IMG/VR virus record: IMGVR_UViG_3300037493_000564
Coordinates: 1-34,477 of that record
Source of the DNA: a virus
Strand: one strand, 5' to 3'
Length of the DNA stretch: 34,477 nucleotides
Shown here: piece by piece, positions 1 to 8,522 of the stretch
Position numbering within the stretch: the first letter of the stretch is position 1
Layout: each line of letters starts with the position of its first letter
Position numbers and translations under genes: made by a program
The notes under the pieces: model-generated
What the model was told of the DNA's origin: nothing
The model's database searches: none
The model's input: only the letters and a program-made list of their open reading frames with translations

Positions 1-127
1 TCAGATCGGTCTGATGGCGCAAGAGGTGCTAGGCGTCTATCCTGACGCTGTGGGCCAGTCCGGTGGCTACCTCACCGTGGACTACAGCAAGGTATAAGGA
101 GCCACAAATGGTCCAACCAATCAACTA
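1..127. repeat. Terminal direct repeat, left copy (circular assembly overlap)
   Basis: Bases 1-127 are identical to bases 34351-34477. An exact 127-base end overlap is what a de Bruijn assembler with k = 127 leaves on a circular contig, so it most likely marks a circular or circularly permuted genome rather than a biological terminal repeat. It contains the 3' end of the ejection-protein gene that begins at 33512 and the start of the next gene at 108. Confidence 0.95.
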
Positions 128-1577
128 CTCACTCAACGTCCAGAGTCCTTTTGAGGCTGCTCTGGGCGGCTTCAAGATCGGCGCATCGATTGCCGACATC
201 AGTGCTCAGCGTCAAATGCAGGAGCAGGAGCTAATGCGCAAGCAGAACTTGCAAACGCAGGTCAATGCGCTGATTCAAAACCCCAACCCGACTGCGCGAG
301 ACTTCACCAACGTGGCCATGCTACTGCCTGAAAAAGAAGCAGCCAGCATGCGCGCCAACTTTGAGACGCTCTCCAAAGATCAGCAGCAAAACCAGTTACG
401 CTTTGGTGGCCAAGTCATCTCGGCATTCAGCGCCAACCAACCCCAGATCGGCATCCAGCTTTTGAAGGACCGTGCCACGGCTGAACGCAACTCAGGCCGA
501 GAGAGCGAAGCCAAAGCCTACGAGGTTGCAGCGCAACTTGCAGAAAATGATCCAACTTCAGCACTGAAAATTGCTGGCATCAATATAGCTGGACTGCCTG
601 GTGGTGACAAGGTGCTGGAGTCCTCAATCAAGGCACTGAAGGCACCAGGGGAGATTCGCACAGCCGAGGCTGGTGCAACCAAGGAAGATCTGATCACGGC
701 CAATACGCCAACCCGCCTGGCACTGGAGAACACGAACACGGCTGCCAACATCCGCAACCTGGACAACCAGATCGTGGAGCGCTCCAACAGGCTGGTGCTC
801 GACAAAGATCGCCTGAAGCTGGACCGAGACAAGTTGCAATCTGACGTTGAACTGAAACTCTTTGAGCTGAACCAAAAAGGCACAACGCTTGATGCCCCAG
901 CAGCCAAGATCGTTAACGATGCAGCAATAGCTGCCGTCGGCTCTGAGCAGGCTGCAGGCCGCATGCTCGATCTGGCCAGCCGCATGGAGTCGGCTGGCGG
1001 CGGTAGGGGCGCAGGGACATCGTTCTCTGAGAAGGTGAAAACCCTCACCGGCAACCAGGACGGCTTTACTCAATTGCGAAACGAGTACACCCGGCTGCGC
1101 AACACGCAGGCCATCAAGTCGCTGCCACCAGGCGTAGCCACAGACAAGGACATCGAGCTGGCGCTTAAGGGTTTGCCCCCAGAGACGGCTGATGCAGCCG
1201 TGCTTGCATCATTCCTGCGCGGCATGGCCAAGATGTCGCAGTACGAGGCGGTGGCCGAAGGTGCCAAATCTGAGTGGGTGAACTCAAACGGCACCCTTGG
1301 CCGTGCCAACAAAGACATCGACATCGGCGGCATCCAAGTTCCCAAAGGCACAACCTACATGGACTTTGCACGCCAGTTCTTAGACCAACGTGCGCAAGAC
1401 TTGGCCGCAGCTCAAGCTGGCCGTGCGGTGTCTGGCCGCGGCTACATGCGCTTTGCCAACCCTGAGACAGGCGCTGTGCCTGGTCAGAATTTATCGCCAC
1501 TGCCCATGACGCCAGCAAACCCACCGGAGTTTGGAGGCGGTGTCACTGTGCCCACTCCGTTTACAGGCGTACCATAA
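108..1577 (+). CDS. Ejection (DNA injection) protein, P22 gp20-like position
   Basis: 489 residues. The ATG at 108 has a perfect AAGGAG at 96-101, which overlaps the stop codon of the previous ejection gene. The protein is rich in Ala, Gln, Asn and Glu, has no membrane segment or catalytic motif I recognise, and is predicted mostly helical. A heptad-like charged stretch (about residues 205-260) suggests a coiled coil. It sits between a gp7-like protein and a large protein with a transglycosylase domain, the order gp7-gp20-gp16 of P22-type phages, whose products are expelled from the head to form a conduit for DNA. The role rests on gene order and composition. It could also be a minor internal virion protein. 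Confidence 0.65.
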   Translation: MVQPINYSLNVQSPFEAALGGFKIGASIADISAQRQMQEQELMRKQNLQTQVNALIQNPNPTARDFTNVAMLLPEKEAASMRANFETLSKDQQQNQLRFGGQVISAFSANQPQIGIQLLKDRATAERNSGRESEAKAYEVAAQLAENDPTSALKIAGINIAGLPGGDKVLESSIKALKAPGEIRTAEAGATKEDLITANTPTRLALENTNTAANIRNLDNQIVERSNRLVLDKDRLKLDRDKLQSDVELKLFELNQKGTTLDAPAAKIVNDAAIAAVGSEQAAGRMLDLASRMESAGGGRGAGTSFSEKVKTLTGNQDGFTQLRNEYTRLRNTQAIKSLPPGVATDKDIELALKGLPPETADAAVLASFLRGMAKMSQYEAVAEGAKSEWVNSNGTLGRANKDIDIGGIQVPKGTTYMDFARQFLDQRAQDLAAAQAGRAVSGRGYMRFANPETGAVPGQNLSPLPMTPANPPEFGGGVTVPTPFTGVP

Positions 1578-1578
1578 G

Positions 1579-4500
1579 ATGGCAACGCAAAAAACCCCCA
1601 CCAGCTACAAAGACCCGTTTTGGTCCGACCTGGCCGCTGGCACCGAGCAAAAGCTCGGACTTCCGCAGGGCTTGCTGGTCTCGGTGCTCACACAAGGCGA
1701 GCGCAGCAATGCCGACCAGGTGTCTGAGGCAGGCGCAAAAACCCCGTTTCAGATCATCCCAGCCACCCGCCAGGCGGTGCTCAAGAAGTACGGCGTGGAC
1801 GCCTATCTCAGCCCAGAGAACTCGGCCGAGGCCGCTGGCCTGCTGCTCAAGGAGTCGCTGGACCGCAATAAGGGCGACATCAAGCTGGCGGCTGCCGAGT
1901 ACCACGGCGGCACCAACCCGGCCAACTGGGGACCACGCACCAGGGCATACATCGACCGCGTCTCGCAAGGCGTGCGCGACCTCAGCCCACAGCGTGCCCC
2001 TGTGCAGGCGCCAACCATTGCGGAGGGCGGCACGACCAGCACGTTTCAGCGTGCTCTGGGTGCCAGCAGCATGGCTGCTGTACCGCCGGATGCGATTGCG
2101 AGGGTCTTCCAAGCCTACAGTTCCGGACAAATGACGCCCCAAGAGTCGGCAGAGTTTGAGGCCGACGTTCGCGGCGGAACCCTTATGCTGCCCCGCGGCG
2201 CGGCCTTGCGTGGCGAGCAGCCCCAAGGTGCCAAGACAACCACGCCAGAGCTGCCTGCGGCTGTGCTGGAGGCCTATAGCACCGGACGCATGACACGCGA
2301 CGAAATGATGGAGCTGGAGCGCGACGTCTCCAACGGCATGGCCAAGGTGCCCACCGGCTTTGCGATTCAAAAGACCGAGCCGATGGGCATTGTGGGCGGC
2401 ATCCGTGAGGCTATCACTGGCACCGAGCGCGCCACGCCAACCACCCAAGCACTGCCGGACTATGCGGCCATGCCCGAGCTGAACACCTTCAGCATGGCCA
2501 GCTTCAAGTCTGCCCTGGGCACGATGATCAGCAGCCCTGAAGAGACGATCCAGATCATCAAGTCCAACTATCCCGGAGTGCAAGTCACCCAGGACGAGAA
2601 GGGCAACTACGTGATGCAGTCGTCTATCGATGGACAGTTCTACTCGATCAAGCCTGGCTTCCAAGTCAGCGACATTCCACGCGCTGCTGGCGCTGTGGCT
2701 GCCTTCACGCCTGCCGGCCGTGCTGTCACCATCCCCGGCGCAATTGCTGCTGGCGCTGGCACCCAGGCGGTGATCGAGGCAACCCAAGCAGGCACTGGCG
2801 GCAGATTCAACACTGGCGAGGTGGCGCTGGCCGGAGCGCTTGGCGGCGCTGGTCAGGTGATCACCCGCATCCCGCAGGCCGTGCGCGACATTCGCGCTGG
2901 CCGAGTGCCACCGACTGCCCCACCGGCAGCGCCAGCAGGAGTGCCTGGTGCGGGCCCCGTGGCCCCTGTGGCACCTGCCGCACCCGTGGCACCTGTCACG
3001 CCTACCGCACCCGCTGGTGCGCCTATGGGCACGGCAATGGCCCCAGCGGTTCCTCCTGCGGCCCCGGCAGCCCCCGCAGTGGCCATGACAGCTGAGGAAC
3101 TGACAGCCACCACCCGCAGGGCGGCAGAGGGTGGCTTTGGCGCAGGCCGAGCCACCGAGATTCTGGCCACACAGGCAGCGCCTGACCCCAAGGTGCTGGA
3201 GGCTGCGCGTCGGCTCAAAATCGAGGGCTACCTGCAGCCGGATCACCTGACTTCAAACCAAGCCTACCGCGAGCTGGCGCAGGCCGTGAAGTCAATCCCC
3301 GGCAGCCAGGCGCGCGCGGCAGAGATCGCAGGCTTGGAGCAGGTCGGCAAGCAGGCCGACGACTTGATCACCCAGATCGGCGGCATGACGGATCTGAGCC
3401 GCATGAACCAAGCGGTGCGCACGCAGCTCGACCAGACCGTGACAAACCTGTCAAATCAGGCAGACGACGCCTACAAGGCGCTGCGCACAGCAATCCCTGC
3501 GCAAACCCGTGGCCCTGCTGACAACGTGATCAACTTCGTGCAGCAGCGTGCTGACGACTTGGATGGCGCACAGAACCTGTCCGGTTTGGAAAAGTCAGTC
3601 CGGCGCAAGCTGACACCCAAAGAGATCAAGGACGATGCTGGCAATGTAATCGGCATGCGCAATCCGACCTATGCCTTAATCGACGATGTGCGGCGCGACA
3701 TTGGCGCGGCAGCGCGCCAGCAAGGACCATTTGCAGATGCAGACACCGGTCTCGCCAAGCGCCTGTATGCCCTGATCGATGACGACCAGTTCAATCTGGC
3801 CGAAACCGTCGGCCGTGGCGAGCAGTACCGCCTGGCCAAAAGCCTGGTGCAAATGCGCAAGGGCTTTGAGGATGACATGGTGTCGCTGTTCGGCAAGCAG
3901 CTCGATCAAAGCCTGGTCACCAAGCTGTCAACGGCCACCACCTCGCTGTCCAAAGGCGACGGCGAGAAGCTGGTCAACATCCTGACCGCCATCCCCAAGG
4001 ACATGCGCCAGATGGTGGCAGCCTCGGCCCTGAACACAGCCTTCGGCAAGGCCACCCAAAACGGCACGCTGAACTTCAACACCTATGCCAACTGGTACAA
4101 AGGCCTGCTGGAGAACAAGCAAGCCTACGCTGCGCTGATGAACAACCTGCCGCAGCCAGCCAGGAAGTCGCTGTCGGATCTGTACCGGGTTGCTGACAAC
4201 GTGCGCAAGGCCAGCCGCGAGCGCATCACCACAGGCCGCATCCAGGCCTTCCAGCAGGAGTTGCAAGGCGCAGACTCGCTGCTGGGCAGCGTCTACATGG
4301 TGGCCAAGCGTGCAGCCATTGGACTGCCCATCGAAGCCGCCACGACTGCCGTCGGCCTGCCAGGCGCTGGCATTGCGTCCGGCCTGACAGCAGCTCTGAG
4401 CAAGGGCGTCAAGCCGCAGGTGATCAAGGCAGCCGACGAGCTGATTGCCTCGCCTGACTTTCAGCGCCTGGCCATCGAAGGCGCAAACAAAACACCAAGC

Positions 4501-4650
4501 CAAGCTACAGTAAGAGCTGTGGCACGATCAGCCGCATTTCAGCGCTTCGCTGAGGCTGCCAAAATGCCACGCGAGATGAGCTGGCGCGAAAGGTGGCTTG
4601 TGCAATCCATGCAAACTGGCAGACAATTTACACAGGAGAATGAAAAATGA
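1579..4650 (+). CDS. Large ejection protein with lytic transglycosylase domain (P22 gp16 / T7 gp16-like role)
   Basis: 1023 residues. The ATG at 1579 follows the upstream stop (1575-1577) by one base with no good Shine-Dalgarno, suggesting translational coupling. Residues about 10-130 form an SLT-type lytic transglycosylase domain: a Gly-Glu-Arg with the likely catalytic Glu, then TPFQIIPATR and AAEYHGG motifs. Two related segments of about 38 residues follow (nt 2085-2205 and 2257-2370, each with AYSxGxMTxxExxExExDV). After them come a hydrophobic Gly/Ala-rich stretch, an Ala/Pro linker (nt 2917-3081) and a long helical C-terminal half. A virion protein that locally cuts peptidoglycan and then forms part of the trans-envelope tube fits well. 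The gene overlaps the tailspike start by ATGA. Confidence 0.85.
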   Translation: MATQKTPTSYKDPFWSDLAAGTEQKLGLPQGLLVSVLTQGERSNADQVSEAGAKTPFQIIPATRQAVLKKYGVDAYLSPENSAEAAGLLLKESLDRNKGDIKLAAAEYHGGTNPANWGPRTRAYIDRVSQGVRDLSPQRAPVQAPTIAEGGTTSTFQRALGASSMAAVPPDAIARVFQAYSSGQMTPQESAEFEADVRGGTLMLPRGAALRGEQPQGAKTTTPELPAAVLEAYSTGRMTRDEMMELERDVSNGMAKVPTGFAIQKTEPMGIVGGIREAITGTERATPTTQALPDYAAMPELNTFSMASFKSALGTMISSPEETIQIIKSNYPGVQVTQDEKGNYVMQSSIDGQFYSIKPGFQVSDIPRAAGAVAAFTPAGRAVTIPGAIAAGAGTQAVIEATQAGTGGRFNTGEVALAGALGGAGQVITRIPQAVRDIRAGRVPPTAPPAAPAGVPGAGPVAPVAPAAPVAPVTPTAPAGAPMGTAMAPAVPPAAPAAPAVAMTAEELTATTRRAAEGGFGAGRATEILATQAAPDPKVLEAARRLKIEGYLQPDHLTSNQAYRELAQAVKSIPGSQARAAEIAGLEQVGKQADDLITQIGGMTDLSRMNQAVRTQLDQTVTNLSNQADDAYKALRTAIPAQTRGPADNVINFVQQRADDLDGAQNLSGLEKSVRRKLTPKEIKDDAGNVIGMRNPTYALIDDVRRDIGAAARQQGPFADADTGLAKRLYALIDDDQFNLAETVGRGEQYRLAKSLVQMRKGFEDDMVSLFGKQLDQSLVTKLSTATTSLSKGDGEKLVNILTAIPKDMRQMVAASALNTAFGKATQNGTLNFNTYANWYKGLLENKQAYAALMNNLPQPARKSLSDLYRVADNVRKASRERITTGRIQAFQQELQGADSLLGSVYMVAKRAAIGLPIEAATTAVGLPGAGIASGLTAALSKGVKPQVIKAADELIASPDFQRLAIEGANKTPSQATVRAVARSAAFQRFAEAAKMPREMSWRERWLVQSMQTGRQFTQENEK

Positions 4651-6233
4651 CCGCACTATCAATCCAACCCACATTTCCAATCTTCACGGATATTGATGGG
4701 CAGCCCCTTGAGGACGGCTACATCTTTATTGGTGTTGCAAATCTTGCACCAATAGGCAATCCCATCTCGGTCTACTGGGATGCGGCGCTGACAATCGCTG
4801 CGGCGCAGCCGATCCGCACTCGCGGCGGCTACCCGATAAACAGCGGCACGCCGGCTCGGCTGTACGTGAACAGCGACTACAGCATCCTGGTGCAGAACCG
4901 CAACGGCAGCGTGGTGTATTCGGCGCCTGCGGCGACGGAGCGGCTGTCTGATGTGATTATCGGCGGCATTGACTCCACCGACGTCTCATTCCTCCAATCC
5001 GGCTCCGGCGCAGTCACTCGCACGGTGCAGGCCAAGCTGCGTGAGTCTGTAAGCGTCAAGGACTTTGGTGCAACAGGGGATGGCGTAACAGATGACACAG
5101 CGGCCATTGTTCTTGCGTTAGCGGCATCCAAGAGTGTTTATTTCCCCGCCGGAACATATCTTTGCAGCTCCATCGTATTCAATGTTTCTGGTAAATCTGG
5201 TCGAAATATTCAAGGCGCATCCACTACTGAAACTATTTTCAAGGCAACCGTATCAGCCACAAATTTCTTTCAAATCACTGGAAACTACAACCAGTTCAAC
5301 ACGTTTGAGAATTTCAGCATTGATATGTCCTTGATGACAAATGCCGGAACATCACGAGGGTTGTATCTCAAGCAGACTTTTGGCAACAGTTTCCGAAACG
5401 TCAATGTAATAAATAGTGGCAATTTGATGCGCACGCTTTATTGCGATGTTGGAACCTACACTACAGTATTTGACAATTGCGATTTTGGAAGCACTACCGG
5501 AATTATTCAATTACAGGGTATATCATTGTCTGACGCTGTTACTACGGTAACACTTATTGGGTGTTCTTTTGGGCAATGTATTGCCGATCAAGTTGTGGCT
5601 GCCACATTTTTGCAGCCCGTTGTTCAAGGAGCTCTTAACAAGTTTGTCTTGTCTAATGTAAGTGGTTTGTCAATCGTTGGAGGTGACATTGAAGGAACCG
5701 GAACTTATCTTGTAATAGGTTCTGCGGTGGGTCATCTGTGCAGTTCTAACAATGAGCTTTCAGGATTTTCAGGCACCTATTCAACAGGCACTTTTGTCGA
5801 TGGCTACCTTATGGATATTTACGGAAGTATCTCGTTTAGTTTTAAGCCAAACAATGGGTCTGTTCACAAAGGTGTAATTACCGAACAAAGCAGCGCGGCA
5901 GCTCTATTACGCAAGATACTTCAAAACACGAATGCAATAGCGCAGCAAGTTGATATTCAGTTTGAAAATATTGTTGGTAGTTTGTACGCTGGCTTGAAGG
6001 CAGATGGTTCAACCGTCATCAATGGAATTGGATCTAAACCTATTATATTACAGCAATCTGGTGTTGATCGTTTTGGTATTGACACAGCAAGCCGATTAAT
6101 AATTGGCACTCTTACTCAGATAACCGTTGGAACCGCTGGTACTGCATCTGCATTGCCAGCGCTTCCAAGTGGCTTTGCCCGTATCGTGATTGGTGGCACT
6201 GATTACGTTATCCCTTATTACAAACAAATATGA
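4647..6233 (+). CDS. Tailspike / receptor-binding protein with P22-like head-binding domain and beta-helix
   Basis: 528 residues. AGGAGA precedes the ATG, which overlaps the previous stop (ATGA). Residues 1 to about 110 resemble the P22 tailspike head-binding domain (the IFTDIDGQPLEDGYIFIG and RTRGGYPIN segments). Residues about 136-155 carry the SVKDFGATGDGVTDD motif that opens pectate-lyase-type beta-helices. The distal part (nt about 5130-6200) is Ser/Thr/Asn/Gly-rich and visibly richer in AT than its neighbours, as expected for an exchangeable receptor-binding module. It probably trimerises, docks on the tail hub and binds or degrades a surface polysaccharide. Catalytic residues cannot be assigned. 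It is shorter than the P22 protein (about 667 residues). Confidence 0.85.
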   Translation: MTALSIQPTFPIFTDIDGQPLEDGYIFIGVANLAPIGNPISVYWDAALTIAAAQPIRTRGGYPINSGTPARLYVNSDYSILVQNRNGSVVYSAPAATERLSDVIIGGIDSTDVSFLQSGSGAVTRTVQAKLRESVSVKDFGATGDGVTDDTAAIVLALAASKSVYFPAGTYLCSSIVFNVSGKSGRNIQGASTTETIFKATVSATNFFQITGNYNQFNTFENFSIDMSLMTNAGTSRGLYLKQTFGNSFRNVNVINSGNLMRTLYCDVGTYTTVFDNCDFGSTTGIIQLQGISLSDAVTTVTLIGCSFGQCIADQVVAATFLQPVVQGALNKFVLSNVSGLSIVGGDIEGTGTYLVIGSAVGHLCSSNNELSGFSGTYSTGTFVDGYLMDIYGSISFSFKPNNGSVHKGVITEQSSAAALLRKILQNTNAIAQQVDIQFENIVGSLYAGLKADGSTVINGIGSKPIILQQSGVDRFGIDTASRLIIGTLTQITVGTAGTASALPALPSGFARIVIGGTDYVIPYYKQI

Positions 6234-6499
6234 CCAGCACCGCCTCCGGCCTGATCCTCTGGTACATGCAAGCCTGCAACTTCCAAGGCTGGACGAGCCT
6301 CTGGAACGTCATCTACCTCGCCCCCGGCTACGAGCAAGACCAGCGCCTGCTGCGCCACGAACGCCAACACCTGGCGCAAATGCAGCGCGACGGCAAGGTT
6401 GTCTACATGCTCAAGTACACATGGTGGCTGCTGCGCCACGGCTACCGCAACAACCCATACGAGATTGAAGCCCGACGAGCTGAAATATTAACTAACTGA
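6230..6499 (+). CDS. Small zincin-like protein with HExxH motif
   Basis: 89 residues, starting on the ATGA shared with the tailspike stop. His43-Glu-Arg-Gln-His47 is a canonical HExxH zinc motif. A later NNPYEIEAR segment (residues 74-82) offers a glutamate as third ligand, the spacing seen in gluzincin-like families. The segments around residues 10-30 and 57-68 are hydrophobic and aromatic. Its place between tailspike and holin genes suggests a role in lysis, envelope processing or virion assembly, but no substrate can be inferred. The fold assignment rests on the motif alone. Confidence 0.7.
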   Translation: MTSTASGLILWYMQACNFQGWTSLWNVIYLAPGYEQDQRLLRHERQHLAQMQRDGKVVYMLKYTWWLLRHGYRNNPYEIEARRAEILTN

Positions 6500-6510
6500 A
6501 TGGAGTACTC

Positions 6511-6867
6511 ATGTCAACAAATTCACAAATTGCATTTGCCCCGCTTGGCAACACCGTTGTCATCCCTGCTGCTGCCGTTGCCCCCACAGGCGTACAGGCG
6601 CTCGTCGACGGACGCTTTGATGCCCAAGCCGTAGGCCAGTACCGCATCATTAACGCAAGCACCACTGTCACGGTGTTTCTTGGTGTGGGCGGCACAGCAG
6701 CAGAGGCAACAGCTAATGCGGTCGCACCTGTTGCAGGGACACCTTCACCCGCGATCGTCCTACTGCCAGGGGCTGTGGTGATCCTGCGCTTTGGTCGTGA
6801 GTCGTTTTTCAGCGGGCTGGGTTCAGCAGCTGCTACGGTCTACATCGTGCAGGGCGAGGGCATGTAA
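6511..6867 (+). CDS. Hypothetical beta-rich phage protein
   Basis: 118 residues. GGAG precedes the ATG by five bases. The protein is dominated by short Val/Ile/Ala/Thr strands and Gly/Pro turns with no charged helical region, which suggests a small beta-sandwich virion component such as a decoration or fibre-tip protein. The stop and the next start share TAATG. No family is recognised. Confidence 0.65.
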   Translation: MSTNSQIAFAPLGNTVVIPAAAVAPTGVQALVDGRFDAQAVGQYRIINASTTVTVFLGVGGTAAEATANAVAPVAGTPSPAIVLLPGAVVILRFGRESFFSGLGSAAATVYIVQGEGM

Positions 6868-7070
6868 TGAACCAGGTCGATGCAACCGATGCGCGACTTC
6901 AGACGCACGAAGAAATCTGTTCAATGCGCTACGAGTCCATTCAAAAGTCGTTTGAGTCTGGCAGCAAGCGCATGAGCCGCATCGAGTACATCCTCTATGC
7001 GCTGATCGCGGTCACGCTGCTCGGCCCAGGCTTTGCTGCGGAGATGTTAAAAAAGATGCTGGGGGGCTGA
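6867..7070 (+). CDS. Small membrane protein with coiled-coil N-terminus, holin-accessory-like
   Basis: 67 residues. The start overlaps the previous stop (TAATG). Residues 1-38 are polar and helical, followed by one strong transmembrane segment (about 41-58) and a short basic tail. This architecture resembles XhlA-like and other small holin or antiholin proteins. It lies directly before a holin-family gene and an endolysin, which supports a role in lysis timing. The family assignment is inference. Confidence 0.65.
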   Translation: MNQVDATDARLQTHEEICSMRYESIQKSFESGSKRMSRIEYILYALIAVTLLGPGFAAEMLKKMLGG

Positions 7071-7071
7071 T

Positions 7072-7461
7072 ATGGCTGCGGATCCACTGACAGCGGCGCT
7101 CAACCTTGGTGGCCAACTGATCGACCGGTTCTTCCCAGATCCGGCGCAGAAAGCCCAGGCCAACTTGGCGCTGCTTGAGATGGCGCAAAAGGGCGAGCTT
7201 GCCGAGCTGACAGGCAGGATGGAGATCGTCAAGACGGAGGCCGCCAGCGAGCATTGGCTGGCCGCCAACTGGCGACCGCTGCTTATGCTTACCTTCGGAG
7301 GCCTCATCGTGGCCAGATGGTTTGGCTGGGCTGCTCCCAATCTTTCTGAGGCTGAGTACCTCAAGTTGTGGTCGATTGTCGAACTCGGCATCGGCGGCTA
7401 CGTCATCGGCCGGTCGGCCGAGAAGGTGCTGCCCACCATTGCGCAGGTGCTCAAGAAATGA
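7072..7461 (+). CDS. Holin, 3TM-type family
   Basis: 129 residues. Residues 1-60 form an amphipathic region with the conserved opening AALNLGGQLIDRFFPDP. Hydrophobic segments lie at about 70-86 (following NWRPLLML) and 99-114, ending in a basic tail. This pattern matches the phage holin family often found upstream of M15 endolysins (GTA-type 3TM holin). It would form inner-membrane lesions that release the endolysin. The stop overlaps the endolysin start (ATGA). Confidence 0.8.
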   Translation: MAADPLTAALNLGGQLIDRFFPDPAQKAQANLALLEMAQKGELAELTGRMEIVKTEAASEHWLAANWRPLLMLTFGGLIVARWFGWAAPNLSEAEYLKLWSIVELGIGGYVIGRSAEKVLPTIAQVLKK

Positions 7462-7895
7462 ACCTGACCCGACACTTCACCCTGGAAGAGCTGACGGCCT
7501 CAGAGACCGCTGAGCGCTGCGGCTGGGACAACAGCCCCAACGACACCGAGCTGGCCAACCTAACCCGCCTGGCTGACTTCTTGGAGCAGGTGAAGGTAGT
7601 GCTGGGCGGCAAGCCCATCATGATCAGCTCAGGCCTGCGCACCAAGCAGGTCAATGACGCAGTGGGCAGCAAAGACACCAGCCAGCATCGGCTCGGCTGC
7701 GCTGCTGACTTCCGTGTTCCAGGCATGAGTCCAGACAAAGTGGTGCGCAAGATCGTGGCCAGCGGAATTGGCTACGACCAGGTGATTCGTGAGTTTGATC
7801 GCTGGACGCACATCAGCGTGCCCAACAGCGTGGACACCAGCCCCCGCAAGCAGGCGCTGATCATCGACAAGGCAGGCACCAGGCCGTTTGCCTAA
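7458..7895 (+). CDS. Endolysin, peptidase M15 family
   Basis: 145 residues, with the start overlapping the holin stop. It contains the M15 zinc motif SQHRLGCAAD, with His77 and Asp84 as ligands, and a third histidine at about 118 (WTHISV). This is the D-Ala-D-Ala carboxypeptidase-like fold used by many phages to cut peptidoglycan cross-links. No signal peptide is visible, so it depends on the holin. The stop codon overlaps the stop of the convergent minus-strand gene, sharing the bases CTAA at 7892-7895. No spanin gene is evident nearby. Confidence 0.88.
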   Translation: MNLTRHFTLEELTASETAERCGWDNSPNDTELANLTRLADFLEQVKVVLGGKPIMISSGLRTKQVNDAVGSKDTSQHRLGCAADFRVPGMSPDKVVRKIVASGIGYDQVIREFDRWTHISVPNSVDTSPRKQALIIDKAGTRPFA

Positions 7896-8089
7896 GAAGG
7901 CTGGCGCTCGCCTGTCTCGAAGGCTTCCCGGCCATCCATTGAGTGGTGCAGCCACACGCCATCGTCTAGCGTCGGCTTGCAAAAGCAACTGCCGTTTTCT
8001 TGGTGCTTGCGCAGATCGTTCAGCGGCACAATGTGCCAGCCGGCGCAATTGCAGTCCCGGCCCTGGCGACAGTTATGGTTGCAGGTCAT
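7892..8089 (-). CDS. Conserved small Cys/His-rich phage protein
   Basis: 65 residues, the last gene of the leftward operon. The ATG at 8089 overlaps the upstream stop (ATGA). A GTG at 8095 would add two residues. Six cysteines, partly in CNHNC and CFCK groups, and several histidines suggest metal binding. The ending GVWLHHSMDGREAFE is a pattern I associate with small proteins in proteobacterial phages. No function is known to me. Confidence 0.65.
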   Translation of the reverse strand: MTCNHNCRQGRDCNCAGWHIVPLNDLRKHQENGSCFCKPTLDDGVWLHHSMDGREAFETGERQPS

Positions 8090-8277
8090 CTGCACATTCT
8101 CTCACCGTTGTAGGCTGGCCACCCCGACTGGCCCTTGGTCTGCTTCCACAGCTTGACCATGTCGCAGTACTCGGCCTGCTGGCGCTCGGCCTCCTCCAGG
8201 TCGGACTGGCCGACGATGCCCATTGCAACGATCAGGCCGATGACGGCCAGCAGCACTTGGTATCGTTTAAGCTGCAT
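8086..8277 (-). CDS. Small membrane protein of the early operon
   Basis: 63 residues. GGAGG lies just upstream of the ATG at 8277. Residues about 8-24 form one transmembrane segment after a short basic start. The polar C-terminal part (EYCDMVKLWKQTKGQSGWPAY) resembles small membrane proteins at the distal end of early operons in related phages. Function unknown. The stop overlaps the next start. Confidence 0.65.
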   Translation of the reverse strand: MQLKRYQVLLAVIGLIVAMGIVGQSDLEEAERQQAEYCDMVKLWKQTKGQSGWPAYNGERMCR

Positions 8278-8287
8278 GGCGCCCTCC

Positions 8288-8437
8288 TCAGATTTTGAAC
8301 TCGTTGGCCTTCAAGAAGGCGATCTCTTCAGGCGTGGCCAAGCAGGCAGCCATCATGTGCTTTTGCAGGTAAGTCTGCAGCTTGGCCCTGTTGGAGGGCG
8401 TCGGGCACTTGCGGTAGATTTCGATCAGTTTGCTCAC
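8288..8437 (-). CDS. Very small conserved phage protein, GTG start
   Basis: 49 residues read from a GTG at 8435-8437, with a perfect AAGGAG six bases upstream. The product begins with SKLIEIYRK after the initiator and ends TPEEIAFLKANEFKI. It is helical and moderately basic, with no recognised domain. Its stop lies within the ribosome-binding region of the next gene. The start and coding bias are convincing although the frame is short. Confidence 0.6.
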   Translation of the reverse strand: MSKLIEIYRKCPTPSNRAKLQTYLQKHMMAACLATPEEIAFLKANEFKI

Positions 8438-8472
8438 GGTCAGCTCCTTGCTGGTTGGTTGTTAATAACTGC

Positions 8473-8520
8473 ATCTTACCACGATTTCCCACAATCTCAC
8501 ACTTATATGATAGGGACAAA
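8473..8520 (-). promoter_or_regulatory. Candidate leftward promoter before the last three early genes
   Basis: The 85-base gap between 8437 and 8523 is AT-rich. On the minus strand it contains TATAAG (a -10-like hexamer) and TGGTAAGAT, an extended -10-like sequence. The latter includes the 11-mer AATCGTGGTAA that also occurs in the main leftward promoter region near 16542. No strong -35 hexamer stands at the right distance, so this could instead be an operator. Confidence 0.35.
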
Positions 8521-8522
8521 CC

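Noticed and set aside
1561-3246. A 561-codon minus-strand frame opposite the transglycosylase ejection protein
   Set aside because: Arg/Gly/His/Cys-rich product typical of antisense readings, with no ribosome-binding context in an otherwise plus-strand operon.
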